DNA of 58,468 bases. Origin: Chloroflexota bacterium. Lineage in GTDB: Bacteria; Chloroflexota; Dormibacteria; Dormibacterales; Dormibacteraceae. The position numbers and the translations under genes were made by a program. Under the pieces are notes generated by a model. It was not told where the DNA came from, ran no database searches, and worked only from the letters and a program-made list of their open reading frames with translations. Below are positions 18,623 through 25,777 of the stretch, piece after piece. Position 1 is the first letter of the stretch; every line of letters starts with the position of its first letter. The stretch spans positions 1-58,468 of the forward strand of contig VBFH01000037.1 in NCBI GenBank assembly GCA_005883575.1, given 5' to 3'.

Positions 18623-19078
18623 GTGAACCAAGGCGCGATCACCGAGTACATCAAGAGTTCTCTCGACGGCGTCGATGTGGTCGTCGCCTCGAAGGAAATG
18701 GGCGCACCCGAGATCGCGTGGGGCGACACGTTCTTCATCTATGACCCGTATCGAGACCTTGACGACACACGGCGGTTTCCCTTCGCGACCATCGTCACCA
18801 AGGACTACGGCGACTTCGACGACCGGTCAGACCTCAACCGACCCGGTGTCTTCCGGCTCAACATCGGCGTCAGCAAGGAGACCTACGCATCGCTGTTTCC
18901 CGCCGATGGCGCCCACGACTTCAGCGCGCTCGACCGGCTGATGCCGCATCCGGTCTACGGCAAGAACCACTGGGTGTGCCTCCTCAACCCGACTGAGGCC
19001 ACCTTCGAATCCATCAAACCGCTGCTCGCCGAGGCGCATCAGATAGCCGTCCGCCGCGCAAGTCGCGTCCGCCGATGA
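18623..19078 (+). CDS. DUF6194 family protein
   Basis: Soluble protein of 151 residues. It starts at GTG 18623, with AAGGAG 6 nt upstream, although the frame stays open to 18455. Hallmarks are GDTFFIYDP, FPFATIVTKDYGDFD, LNRPGVFRLNIGVSKET, RLMPHPVYG and WVCLLNPTEATFE, which together match the DUF6194 family found in Actinobacteria and relatives. Function unknown. Its last 65 nt overlap the convergent DUF998 gene. Confidence 0.85.
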   Translation: MNQGAITEYIKSSLDGVDVVVASKEMGAPEIAWGDTFFIYDPYRDLDDTRRFPFATIVTKDYGDFDDRSDLNRPGVFRLNIGVSKETYASLFPADGAHDFSALDRLMPHPVYGKNHWVCLLNPTEATFESIKPLLAEAHQIAVRRASRVRR

Positions 19079-19703
19079 CCAGTTCGCGCCAAGCCACCAT
19101 CGCGATCCAAGTCCAGCCTGTGATGATTGCAATCCGCTGGAAGAACCCCGTGGGCGCGTTCGGCCACATGCCGGTGCCGTCCATCGTCGAGACGGTGGTG
19201 CTGGCGATGAACATGACGATGATCCCGGCGCCAACCGCAAGCGAGTAGACAGCCCATCGGCGCGCGCCCGGCTCAGACGCGAAGTGCCAGGCCATCACGA
19301 AGGCTGCGGCCGGCAGGAGCGTGAAAGCCGCCAGTCCAGCGAGGCCGTGAACCATGCCATGCGTCGTATGCACATGCGCCGCGCCAACGGGGTAGCCGAG
19401 CGCGGGATCGGTGCTGAAGATTCCAGCGACCAGCAGAGCCACCGCAAAGAGGGCGAGCAGTACCGGCGCCCCGATCGAGCCGCGAGTCCCTCGCAGCGCC
19501 TGACGCAAGCCGATCGCGAAAGCGAGCACAAGGGTGCCGCAGACCAGAAAGTTGACGACCTGCATCCAGCCTCCATCGCCGGTAGCGAGCTGGCTGACGT
19601 AATGGCGCCACGCGCTGTAGCCCGGGCGGGTGGCGCCCTCGACCAGGAAGACCGCGATGAAGAGCAGCGGCCCGATGATGCCCGCGTAGAGGAGGTTTTT
19701 CAT
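19014..19703 (-). CDS. DUF998 family membrane protein
   Basis: Six-helix membrane protein of 229 residues from ATG 19703. It has YAGIIGPLLFIAVFLVEGAT, the conserved RPGYSAWRHYVSQLATGDGGW loop, and ST DPALGYP and HVHTTHGMVHGLAGL segments typical of DUF998. It shares its upstream sequence with the ABC-2 operon (18275-18343), suggesting co-regulation. The 3' end runs 65 nt into the convergent DUF6194 gene. Function unknown. Confidence 0.85.
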   Translation of the reverse strand: MKNLLYAGIIGPLLFIAVFLVEGATRPGYSAWRHYVSQLATGDGGWMQVVNFLVCGTLVLAFAIGLRQALRGTRGSIGAPVLLALFAVALLVAGIFSTDPALGYPVGAAHVHTTHGMVHGLAGLAAFTLLPAAAFVMAWHFASEPGARRWAVYSLAVGAGIIVMFIASTTVSTMDGTGMWPNAPTGFFQRIAIITGWTWIAMVAWRELVIGGRDLRGGRLSDAPRRAAV

Positions 19704-19769
19704 GACGGCCAGCCTAGGTTTCAGTGCGGGGGTGGTCATCAGCCGCCAGATCGATCTTTGATCTCATCC
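19701..19769 (-). promoter_or_regulatory. shared upstream element, copy B (DUF998)
   Basis: Ungapped counterpart of 18275-18343. The conserved core, AGATCGATCTTTG followed by TCTCATCC (19747-19769), is 46 nt or more upstream of the ATG in both copies, and the central AGATCGATCT is a perfect palindrome. Identity falls towards the middle (19713-19731) and rises again at the start codon. Confidence 0.5.
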
Positions 19770-19838
19770 CGGAAGAGGAGGCTGGCCCCCTGACTTGACG
19801 GCGGCTCGTTTCGATGGGAACGGTGGCACCATGTCGCC

Positions 19839-20624
19839 GTGTCGGCTTCGGGTGAGCTTCTCGACCGAGCCCTCGTAGGCTTCGTCAATCGAGTGCCAGG
19901 ATGGACGGTGGCACTCGTTGCGATTGCTTTCTATCCAGGGCTCGGACTGCTTGTCCCGATTGCACTCAATTGGTCGATGACGCAGCTCGTGTCCGTCAAC
20001 GTGATCGGGGCAAGCGGCGCCGCCATCTTTAGCCTTGGTTGGTTTGCCGCGGTGACAGAGAGGGCACGACGGCGCCATCTCGTCGACTGGACAACGGATC
20101 TTCGACTACTCGATGCGGAAGAATTCGAATGGCTCGTTGGCGAGGCGTTTCGCCGCGAAGGATGGAAGGTAACTGAAACTGGTCATCAGGACTCGGCTGA
20201 CGGGAACATCGACCTTGACCTGAAGCGCAAGGGCGAGCGCAAGATCGTCCATTGCAAGCGATGGACCTCATGGCAGATTGGCGTGGACGAGATCCGGAGT
20301 TTCGGAGGCACGCTACTCCGTGAGCACCTGCCAGGATCGGCCGGCATGTTTGTGACGCTATCGGAGTTTAATGAGCACGCGCGTGCTGAGGCGCACAAGA
20401 TGCACATCGAATTGGTCGATGGTCGAGACCTATATGCGCGCGTCGAGAAGGTTCGGCGACCCGAGCCATGCTCAATCTGCCAAAAGCCAATGCTGCTTGG
20501 GCGCTCTCAGCATGGATGGTGGTTCCGGTGCGTAACCCCCGGATGCATGGGAAAGCGCGATCTGGGAAGTGAACCTGGGCGCGCGGTCGAGTTCTTGACC
20601 GAATCCCCTGTGCGAACCTCATAG
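19839..20624 (+). CDS. membrane-anchored Mrr-like restriction endonuclease-fold protein with zinc ribbon
   Basis: Protein of 261 residues, GTG start. Two hydrophobic helices (about 22-45 and 50-70) anchor it in the membrane. An Mrr_cat-type PD-(D/E)xK domain follows (about 90-205): FEWLVGEAFRREGWKV, GNIDLDLKR (catalytic Asp) and IVHCKRW, then EIRSFGG. In most Mrr proteins the last motif is QCK; here Gln is His. The C-terminus has CSICQK and CVTPGCMGKRDLG, a topoisomerase-like zinc ribbon. Such proteins are thought to cleave or bind DNA; this one may guard the membrane face or be inactive. No methylase is nearby. Confidence 0.75.
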   Translation: MSASGELLDRALVGFVNRVPGWTVALVAIAFYPGLGLLVPIALNWSMTQLVSVNVIGASGAAIFSLGWFAAVTERARRRHLVDWTTDLRLLDAEEFEWLVGEAFRREGWKVTETGHQDSADGNIDLDLKRKGERKIVHCKRWTSWQIGVDEIRSFGGTLLREHLPGSAGMFVTLSEFNEHARAEAHKMHIELVDGRDLYARVEKVRRPEPCSICQKPMLLGRSQHGWWFRCVTPGCMGKRDLGSEPGRAVEFLTESPVRTS

Positions 20625-20653
20625 CGCGTACATCTGCGTACTACGATCCGGGT

Positions 20654-21025
20654 GTGAGCCCGGCGCCGCGCGGTCCGATGAAGATGCCGAAGCCCAGCGA
20701 GGAGGCAAAGGCTGCCTTCGCAAAGATCGTGCCCGACGAGCCCGCCGTCACGCTGAGGCCGATGTTTGGTCAGATGTCGGCTTTCGTTAACGGCAACATG
20801 TTCTGCGGCATCTTCGGTGAGGAGCTGATGGTGCGGCTGCCCGAGGACGAGATCGCCAAGGTCAAAAAGCAAGGCGGCCGGGATTTCGAGCCGATGGCGG
20901 GACACAAGATGGGCGGATACGTGGTCGTCCCCGGGGACTGGCGCGCCAAACCTCCGCACGCGCTCATCAAGCGCGCCCTCGAGGTGACGCGCATGATGCC
21001 GGCGAAGAAGCCGAAGAAAACCTAG
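20654..21025 (+). CDS. TfoX N-terminal domain protein
   Basis: Small protein of 123 residues (GTG start; ATG at 20678 or 20684 possible). Motifs RPMFGQMSAFVNGNMFCGIFGEELMVRLPEDE and GGYVVVPGD fit the TfoX_N fold (only part of the motif quoted in words: Met-Phe-Gly, Asn-Gly, Phe-Cys-Gly). The C-terminal TfoX domain is absent, as in many stand-alone homologues. It ends in a Lys-rich tail. No competence genes are adjacent, so a role in competence should not be assumed. Its stop overlaps the convergent bactofilin stop by 4 nt. Confidence 0.8.
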   Translation: MSPAPRGPMKMPKPSEEAKAAFAKIVPDEPAVTLRPMFGQMSAFVNGNMFCGIFGEELMVRLPEDEIAKVKKQGGRDFEPMAGHKMGGYVVVPGDWRAKPPHALIKRALEVTRMMPAKKPKKT

Positions 21026-21609
21026 CGGCGCTTTCCCTTCTGCTCGAACGGCTTCACAGCCGCGGGTTTCGCCGCCGCAGGCTTCACCGGTACAGCCTTT
21101 ACCGGTACAGGCTTTACCGGCTCCGTCTTCACAGATACAGGCTTTACCGGTACCGGCTTAGCGACAGGCGTCGCTTCCACGAGGACAGGCTCGGGCTCCG
21201 CAGGTTTGGACGGCTCAACAGCCACCTTGCCCATCGAGACCTTGCCGCTGAACTTCGCGCCGTCCGCGACCGTCAGGCGCGCCACGCGCACATCGCCCGC
21301 GATCAGCGAGGCGTCGCTGCCCACGGTCAAGCGGTTGTATGCGGTCACGTCGCCGTTGACCTTGCCTGCGCCGGCGATCTCGATGTCGCCTGTCGCTTCC
21401 AGGTTGCCCTCGACCGTGCCCGCCACGCGCAGATCGCCCTCGATGTACAGCTCGCCGACCAGCCGGTCATTGGGACCGAGGACTACCGAGTTGCGCTGAC
21501 CGTTGGAGCCGTTCTCTGCCGGGACGGGGGTCGCTAGCCTACTGGCCGGACGCCTGCTGCTCAAAGTCACCCATCCGAACGTGGCCGTTGAGTGTTGCGC
21601 CATCGTCAA
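21022..21609 (-). CDS. bactofilin with Pro-Val-Lys-rich tail
   Basis: Polymer-forming cytoskeletal protein of up to 195 residues. The bactofilin core (about 40-130) is a right-handed beta-helix with repeated hydrophobic/Gly steps such as VAGTVEGNLEATGDIEIAG, GKVNGDV and SLIAGDVRVARLTV. The C-terminal 60 residues are a low-complexity tail of PVKPV, TEPVKPV and KPAAAKP units. ATG 21609 overlaps the upstream bactofilin gene by 71 nt; internal GTG 21570 or TTG 21564 would shorten this, and the core begins only at residue 40, so the start is uncertain. Likely acts in cell shape or envelope anchoring together with its neighbour. Confidence 0.85.
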   Translation of the reverse strand: MTMAQHSTATFGWVTLSSRRPASRLATPVPAENGSNGQRNSVVLGPNDRLVGELYIEGDLRVAGTVEGNLEATGDIEIAGAGKVNGDVTAYNRLTVGSDASLIAGDVRVARLTVADGAKFSGKVSMGKVAVEPSKPAEPEPVLVEATPVAKPVPVKPVSVKTEPVKPVPVKAVPVKPAAAKPAAVKPFEQKGKRR

Positions 21610-21946
21610 TCTGCAATCTGCGGACCTGGATGTCGCCGCTCAGCCGCGCGTTCTTGCCGAGGGTCAGCTTGTCGCGCGCGGTAACCATGCCCTCGACCTG
21701 TCCCTTGAGCGTCACATTGGCGCCCTCGAGCAGAGCTTTGACGTTGGCGCCGGAAGCAACGTCGATGTTGCCGCTCACCCGGACCTCGCCCTCGACCCGG
21801 CCGTCCGCATGCACGGAGCCGTCGTAGATGAGCTTGCCTTCGAGGATGTCGCTCGGCCCCATCGAGAACTGCTTCCGACCGTCACGTTTGACTTCACCGT
21901 TGTCGACAGAAGCTGTACCTTCTGTCACCGCCTCCTGAACGTCCAT
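21539..21946 (-). CDS. bactofilin
   Basis: Bactofilin of 135 residues, almost all beta-helix: EGKLIYDGSVHADGRVEGEV, RVSGNIDVASG, TLKGQVEGMVTARDKLTLG, NARLSGDIQVRRLQIDDGA and LNGHVRMGDF. It lacks the charged tail of the downstream paralogue. ATG start. The two overlapping genes probably form a co-translated pair that co-polymerise at the membrane. Confidence 0.9.
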   Translation of the reverse strand: MDVQEAVTEGTASVDNGEVKRDGRKQFSMGPSDILEGKLIYDGSVHADGRVEGEVRVSGNIDVASGANVKALLEGANVTLKGQVEGMVTARDKLTLGKNARLSGDIQVRRLQIDDGATLNGHVRMGDFEQQASGQ

Positions 21947-22064
21947 GCGTTACCCCCGACTTGGAATTTGCGACTCGGCTCGGATCAGGCGCTAAAGGTT
22001 AGCCGTTTGCGGCTGCGATTTGACGATGGGAGTGTATAGACCTCGCCAGGCTACTTCGCTTTGC

Positions 22065-22438
22065 TTATAGCTGAGCCGGGAGCGCCCTCTCGAATCCCGC
22101 GAGCGAGCGCTCGACCATGGAGTCATTCGCGGTCAGCGAGATGCGGAACCATCCCGGTAATTCGAAGAGGCGGTTGTAGAACTCGAGCGGTGAGCGATGC
22201 TTGCGGCCGTCCTAAAGGATCCGGTTGTACGACTCGTAGGACAGAAGTAAACCGGCCGAGGCGCCTGACTCAAGGCGCGTGCCAATGACTCCAGCTCTCT
22301 CGGCGTGATGATGCGGCCGCTTGGGTTGTGCGGGGTGTTGGCGATGATCGCGCGCGTGCGCTCCGTGATTGCGTAGGCGATCACCGGCTCCAGGTAATCG
22401 ATCATCGCGCGCACCGTGGAGGAGAAGGTGGTGGTCAT
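22065..22438 (-). pseudogene. aminotransferase class I/II remnant
   Basis: The minus strand reads YLEPVIAYAITERTRAIIA then NTPHNPSGRIITPRELE, the central PLP-enzyme segment of class I/II aminotransferases. After RELESLARAL the frame breaks, and SYESYNRIL appears in another frame. A TAG then interrupts before DGRKHRSPLEFY, and the reading jumps to LPGWFRISLTANDSMVERSL, the C-terminal part. The N-terminal third and the PLP-lysine segment are missing. So there is 5' loss, a frameshift, an in-frame stop and an internal deletion. It lies directly after the PIG-L gene. Confidence 0.8.
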
Positions 22439-23193
22439 GCGAACTCGCCCAACAAACCCTTGTCGGTGAGACCGGGCGTCCGGGTGGACACCGCGATATA
22501 CGGTTCACGGCCGTATCCCTGCTGCATCAGGTGCGGATGATCGCGGATCGCGATTCGCCAGCCCTCGAGCTGGCTGCGGTGGCAGTCGATGGCGCGCAGC
22601 TTCATCATCACCTCATCCGCGTCGAGCTCGATCAAGACATCGACCTTGTCCTGCGGCTGCAGCGGCAGCCCGTCGGCGCTGCCTGTGAGACGCATGGCCT
22701 CCTGGTAGAACTCGGCCAGGGGTTTGTCGACGGCGAGGTGGTATAGGGCGGGCCGATCACCCTCGGTCATCGCGGCCACGGCCGCATCGGTGCAGGCCCC
22801 CATCGCGACGTGGTCGGGATGGCCGTAGCCGCCGTCTGGTCCCCAACCCACCACGACGCGCGGCCGGAGCTTGCCGATGTGCTCCCAGATCCGCTGTGTG
22901 ATCTCCTGCTGGTCTGATCGCGCCACGCCGCCGTCGGGATAATCCCAGAGCTCGACTCCGCTCAGCGCCAGCGCGGCGGCCGCTTCCTCGAGCTCCCTGG
23001 CGCGGATCTCCGGAAGGTCCTCGGCCTTGGCGCCAGGCGGATTGCCCATCCATCCGGCCTCGCCGTAGGTGGCACAGATCAGATGCGCGACGACACCATT
23101 TCTCGTGTGCCGGAGGACAAGGCCGCCCGCGCCCATCGACTCGTCGTCGGGGTGCGCCATCACGAGCAGCAGGCCTCCCTTATGCTCTTCCAT
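22435..23193 (-). CDS. PIG-L/LmbE family deacetylase
   Basis: Zinc-dependent N-acetylglucosaminyl-type deacetylase of 252 residues. The metal-binding motif MAHPDDE is at about 12-18, and the third ligand motif GYGHPDHVAMG near 123. ATG start. Family members act on GlcNAc-inositol, mycothiol or bacillithiol intermediates or unrelated amides; the sequence alone does not tell which. The gene starts 7 nt after the DinB-like gene upstream, so the two are probably one transcript. Confidence 0.9.
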   Translation of the reverse strand: MEEHKGGLLLVMAHPDDESMGAGGLVLRHTRNGVVAHLICATYGEAGWMGNPPGAKAEDLPEIRARELEEAAAALALSGVELWDYPDGGVARSDQQEITQRIWEHIGKLRPRVVVGWGPDGGYGHPDHVAMGACTDAAVAAMTEGDRPALYHLAVDKPLAEFYQEAMRLTGSADGLPLQPQDKVDVLIELDADEVMMKLRAIDCHRSQLEGWRIAIRDHPHLMQQGYGREPYIAVSTRTPGLTDKGLLGEFA

Positions 23194-23200
23194 AGACCGA

Positions 23201-23833
23201 CTAGGGTAGGCGGTCTTCTATTTCCCACGCGTGGTCGAGGGCGTGCCAGGCGGTGCGCCGGGCGGCGTACGCGACCGGCCACTTCTCGTCTCGGTTTGGC
23301 CTGGCGAAGCCCTCGCTCTGCGCCTTGCGAAAGGCGCTCACTGCGCCCGTGTCCTTTCCGTCCGGCTGTTTCAGGCGCACTCCGATCCTCTTCGCGTACT
23401 CCACCTCGGCTCCCAGCACGTGGTCGAACATCTTCTCCCGGTCCCTGCCCCCGCCGCGAGGCCCCTTGCGCAGCTCCTCCGGTGCTTTCGCCCTCACCTG
23501 ATCCAGATATGCCCAGCAGGCCTCGACCAGCGACAACATGCGCTTGGCCTCAGCGTCGCTCATGGTTTTGGCCTCGTCCCTGGCCGGGATGCCGGGCGCG
23601 CCGAAGTCCGTGGTTGCATTGCCGTTCAGCCGCTCGGTCACGTTGAAGTCGGTCGCGTCTTTGGGGAAAGGGACTCGCGCGAGCTTCGCCACCGGGGCGT
23701 AGCGAGGCGCGTACGCGGCCAGTGCCTCGAGCGCCGATTTCTCGTCCTTGGCGGCCCGGGACCACCCGGGCCAGTCGGCGGCGCTGGCGAATGTGCGCTT
23801 CGCGCCCCGCTCGATGTAGACGCGCGTACCCAC
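23201..23833 (-). CDS. DinB-like hypothetical protein
   Basis: Protein of 210 residues from GTG 23833. The C-terminal part (about 110-205) is helical, ending in RRTAWHALDHAWEIEDR, a DinB/DfsB-type four-helix signature with a conserved His. The N-terminal 80 residues form a separate region (YIERGAKRTFASAADWPGW). Metal-dependent DinB-superfamily proteins include thiol-dependent S-transferases, which would fit with the PIG-L deacetylase 7 nt downstream, but this link is speculative. Confidence 0.6.
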   Translation of the reverse strand: MGTRVYIERGAKRTFASAADWPGWSRAAKDEKSALEALAAYAPRYAPVAKLARVPFPKDATDFNVTERLNGNATTDFGAPGIPARDEAKTMSDAEAKRMLSLVEACWAYLDQVRAKAPEELRKGPRGGGRDREKMFDHVLGAEVEYAKRIGVRLKQPDGKDTGAVSAFRKAQSEGFARPNRDEKWPVAYAARRTAWHALDHAWEIEDRLP

Positions 23834-23862
23834 GCGCTCAGATTAAGTCGACGGAAACGCGC

Positions 23863-23894
23863 GAGTAGGGCGCCTTGGCCGAGGCGCCCTACTC
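23863..23894 (-). terminator. strong hairpin, terminator-like
   Basis: A perfect 12-bp stem, GAGTAGGGCGCC with GGCGCCCTACTC, and an 8-nt loop lie 15 nt after the stop of the small exported protein gene (23909) and 30 nt before the DinB-like gene. There is no clear T run, so it may be a factor-assisted or bidirectional terminator. Confidence 0.6.
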
Positions 23895-23908
23895 AGGTGA
23901 CGTTTGCG

Positions 23909-24289
23909 CTACTTGGTTGCGGTCGGACTCGCGGCTGGTGTCGGACAGGCTGCATTTTCGGCTGCCTCCTGGGCCGCGGTCTCAGCCTTCTCGTGAGTCG
24001 CGTCTTCGTTGGCGTGGCCGCCGCATGGGTGGCCGCCGGCCCCGGCGCCGGGGCGGAAGGTGCCGTTGTTCTCCGCGGCCTCCTGCGCGGCGCTCTCGCC
24101 GGCCTCGTGGGTGGCGGACTCGTTGGACTTGAAGGACGGCGTGGGTGAGGCCGCCGCAAGTGCGGCGCTCGCTCCGGTGAGGGTGGTCCGCGCCAGCACG
24201 GTCGCGCCCATGACGCCACCGAAGATCATGGCTGCGGCGACCAATGACGCGAAAAGAATCAGTCGTGTTCTGTCCATGCGACGCATCAT
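23909..24289 (-). CDS. small exported protein with two 20-residue repeats
   Basis: Protein of 126 residues from ATG 24289 (starts at 24286, 24277 or TTG 24298 are also possible; GAGG precedes by about 10 nt). An N-terminal signal or anchor helix (LILFASLVAAAMIFGGVMG) leads to a Ser/Thr/Ala/Pro-rich region. Two near-identical repeats, ESATHEAGESAAQEAAEN and EDATHEKAETAAQEAAEN, flank a Gly/His/Cys segment (GGHPCGGHANED). The repeats are acidic, with one His each, and would form amphipathic helices. The family is not recognised; metal binding is possible. Confidence 0.6.
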   Translation of the reverse strand: MMRRMDRTRLILFASLVAAAMIFGGVMGATVLARTTLTGASAALAAASPTPSFKSNESATHEAGESAAQEAAENNGTFRPGAGAGGHPCGGHANEDATHEKAETAAQEAAENAACPTPAASPTATK

Positions 24290-24351
24290 CTGGGTCAAAC
24301 CTCAAAACGAGCTTGGATTCCGGTGTGAGTTTTGAAGCGCCGGGCGGAGCT

Positions 24352-25716
24352 ATGGTTGCGAGCGTGAAGGTCATCGAGCCCGCGACCGAAAAGGTGCTGG
24401 CGGAGGTCCCGGAGGCCGGAGTCGATGACGCCGACCACGCGGTGGCCCGCGCCAAGGCAGCGTTTCCCGCATGGGGGGCCGTGACTCCAGGCGACCGGGC
24501 AAAGCTGCTGCGCCGCTTTGCGCAGGCCGTGGCCGGCAGCACCGAAAAGCTGGCTCAGCTCGAGGCGCGCAACGTGGGCAAGCCGATCAGTGACGCGCGC
24601 GGCGAGGTCGGAATGGTTGTCGACGTCTTCAACTACTACGCCGGTGCTCCCGAGCGCCTCCTGGGCAACACCATTCCAGTCGCGGGCGGGGTCGACATGA
24701 CGTTCCGCGAACCGCTGGGCGTCGTCGCCCTGATCGTGCCCTGGAACTTTCCGATCGCCATCACGTCCTGGAAGGTGGGTCCGGCGCTCGCGGCGGGCAA
24801 CACGATCGTCCTCAAGCCCGCGGGACTGACGCCGCTCACCGCGCTGGAGCTGGAACGCCTGGCGCTGGAGGCGGGCATACCTGAGGGCGTGCTCAACGTC
24901 GTCGTCGGCGCAGGCCGGACGGTGGGCGAAAGGCTGGTCCAGCACCCCGACGTGGCCAAGGTCGCGTTCACCGGCTCGACCGATGTCGGCAAACGGATCG
25001 GTGCGCTGGCCGCGGAGTCGATCAAGCGGGTGACGCTCGAGCTCGGCGGGAAGTCGGCCAACATCGTGTTCGCGGACGCCGACATCGAAAAGGCCGCCGC
25101 GTCCGCGCCGATGGCCGTTTTCGGCAACGCGGGCCAGGACTGCTGCGCCCGCTCCCGCATCCTGGTCGAGCGTTCGGCTGTCGATCGGTTCATGCAGGGA
25201 CTCGAGAAAGCGATCAAGGCGCTGCGTGTCGGCGACCCGCTCGACGAAAAGACCGAGATGGGGCCGCTCATCTCCGCAGACCATCGGGCGAAGGTCTCCT
25301 CATATTTAGAGGACGGGGCCAAGGTCGCAATCCGCGGCAGCGCCCCCTCCGGTCGAGGCTTCTGGTTCCCGCCCACGGTGCTCTCCCCGGTCGCGCCGGG
25401 CGACCGCGTGGCGCGGGAGGAGATCTTCGGCCCGATCGTTGCCGTGATCCCGTTCGCCGACGAGGCGGAGGCCATCCGCATCGCCAACGACACCGTCTAC
25501 GGTCTTTCCGGATCGGTCTGGACCTCGAACGCGGGTCGCGCGATGCGCGTCGCGCGAGGGCTCGAGACCGGGACGATCTCGATCAACTCCAACACCTCGG
25601 TTCGCGTGACAACGCCTTTTGGCGGCTTCAAGCAATCGGGCATCGGACGCGAGCTGGGCCCAAATGCCCTCGAGCACTACACCGAGCTGAAGAACGTCTT
25701 CCTTTCTACCTCCTAG
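24352..25716 (+). CDS. aldehyde dehydrogenase (NAD(P)-dependent)
   Basis: ALDH of 454 residues from ATG 24352 (GGAG close upstream; GTG 24364 is possible). Key features are VPWNFPIAITSWK (cofactor-binding Asn/Lys), FTGSTDVGK, catalytic base Glu230 in LELGGKSANIVF, catalytic Cys264 in GNAGQDCCA and the EEIFGPI segment. Closest in style to aminobutyraldehyde/betaine aldehyde dehydrogenases. It oxidises an aldehyde to the acid. No pathway partner is adjacent, so substrate is open. Confidence 0.93.
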   Translation: MVASVKVIEPATEKVLAEVPEAGVDDADHAVARAKAAFPAWGAVTPGDRAKLLRRFAQAVAGSTEKLAQLEARNVGKPISDARGEVGMVVDVFNYYAGAPERLLGNTIPVAGGVDMTFREPLGVVALIVPWNFPIAITSWKVGPALAAGNTIVLKPAGLTPLTALELERLALEAGIPEGVLNVVVGAGRTVGERLVQHPDVAKVAFTGSTDVGKRIGALAAESIKRVTLELGGKSANIVFADADIEKAAASAPMAVFGNAGQDCCARSRILVERSAVDRFMQGLEKAIKALRVGDPLDEKTEMGPLISADHRAKVSSYLEDGAKVAIRGSAPSGRGFWFPPTVLSPVAPGDRVAREEIFGPIVAVIPFADEAEAIRIANDTVYGLSGSVWTSNAGRAMRVARGLETGTISINSNTSVRVTTPFGGFKQSGIGRELGPNALEHYTELKNVFLSTS

Positions 25717-25777
25717 AGGAGTAACCGCCCCCAGTAATCCTTAAGAATCCGTCAGGGGTGGTTCGGGAGGTGTGCAT

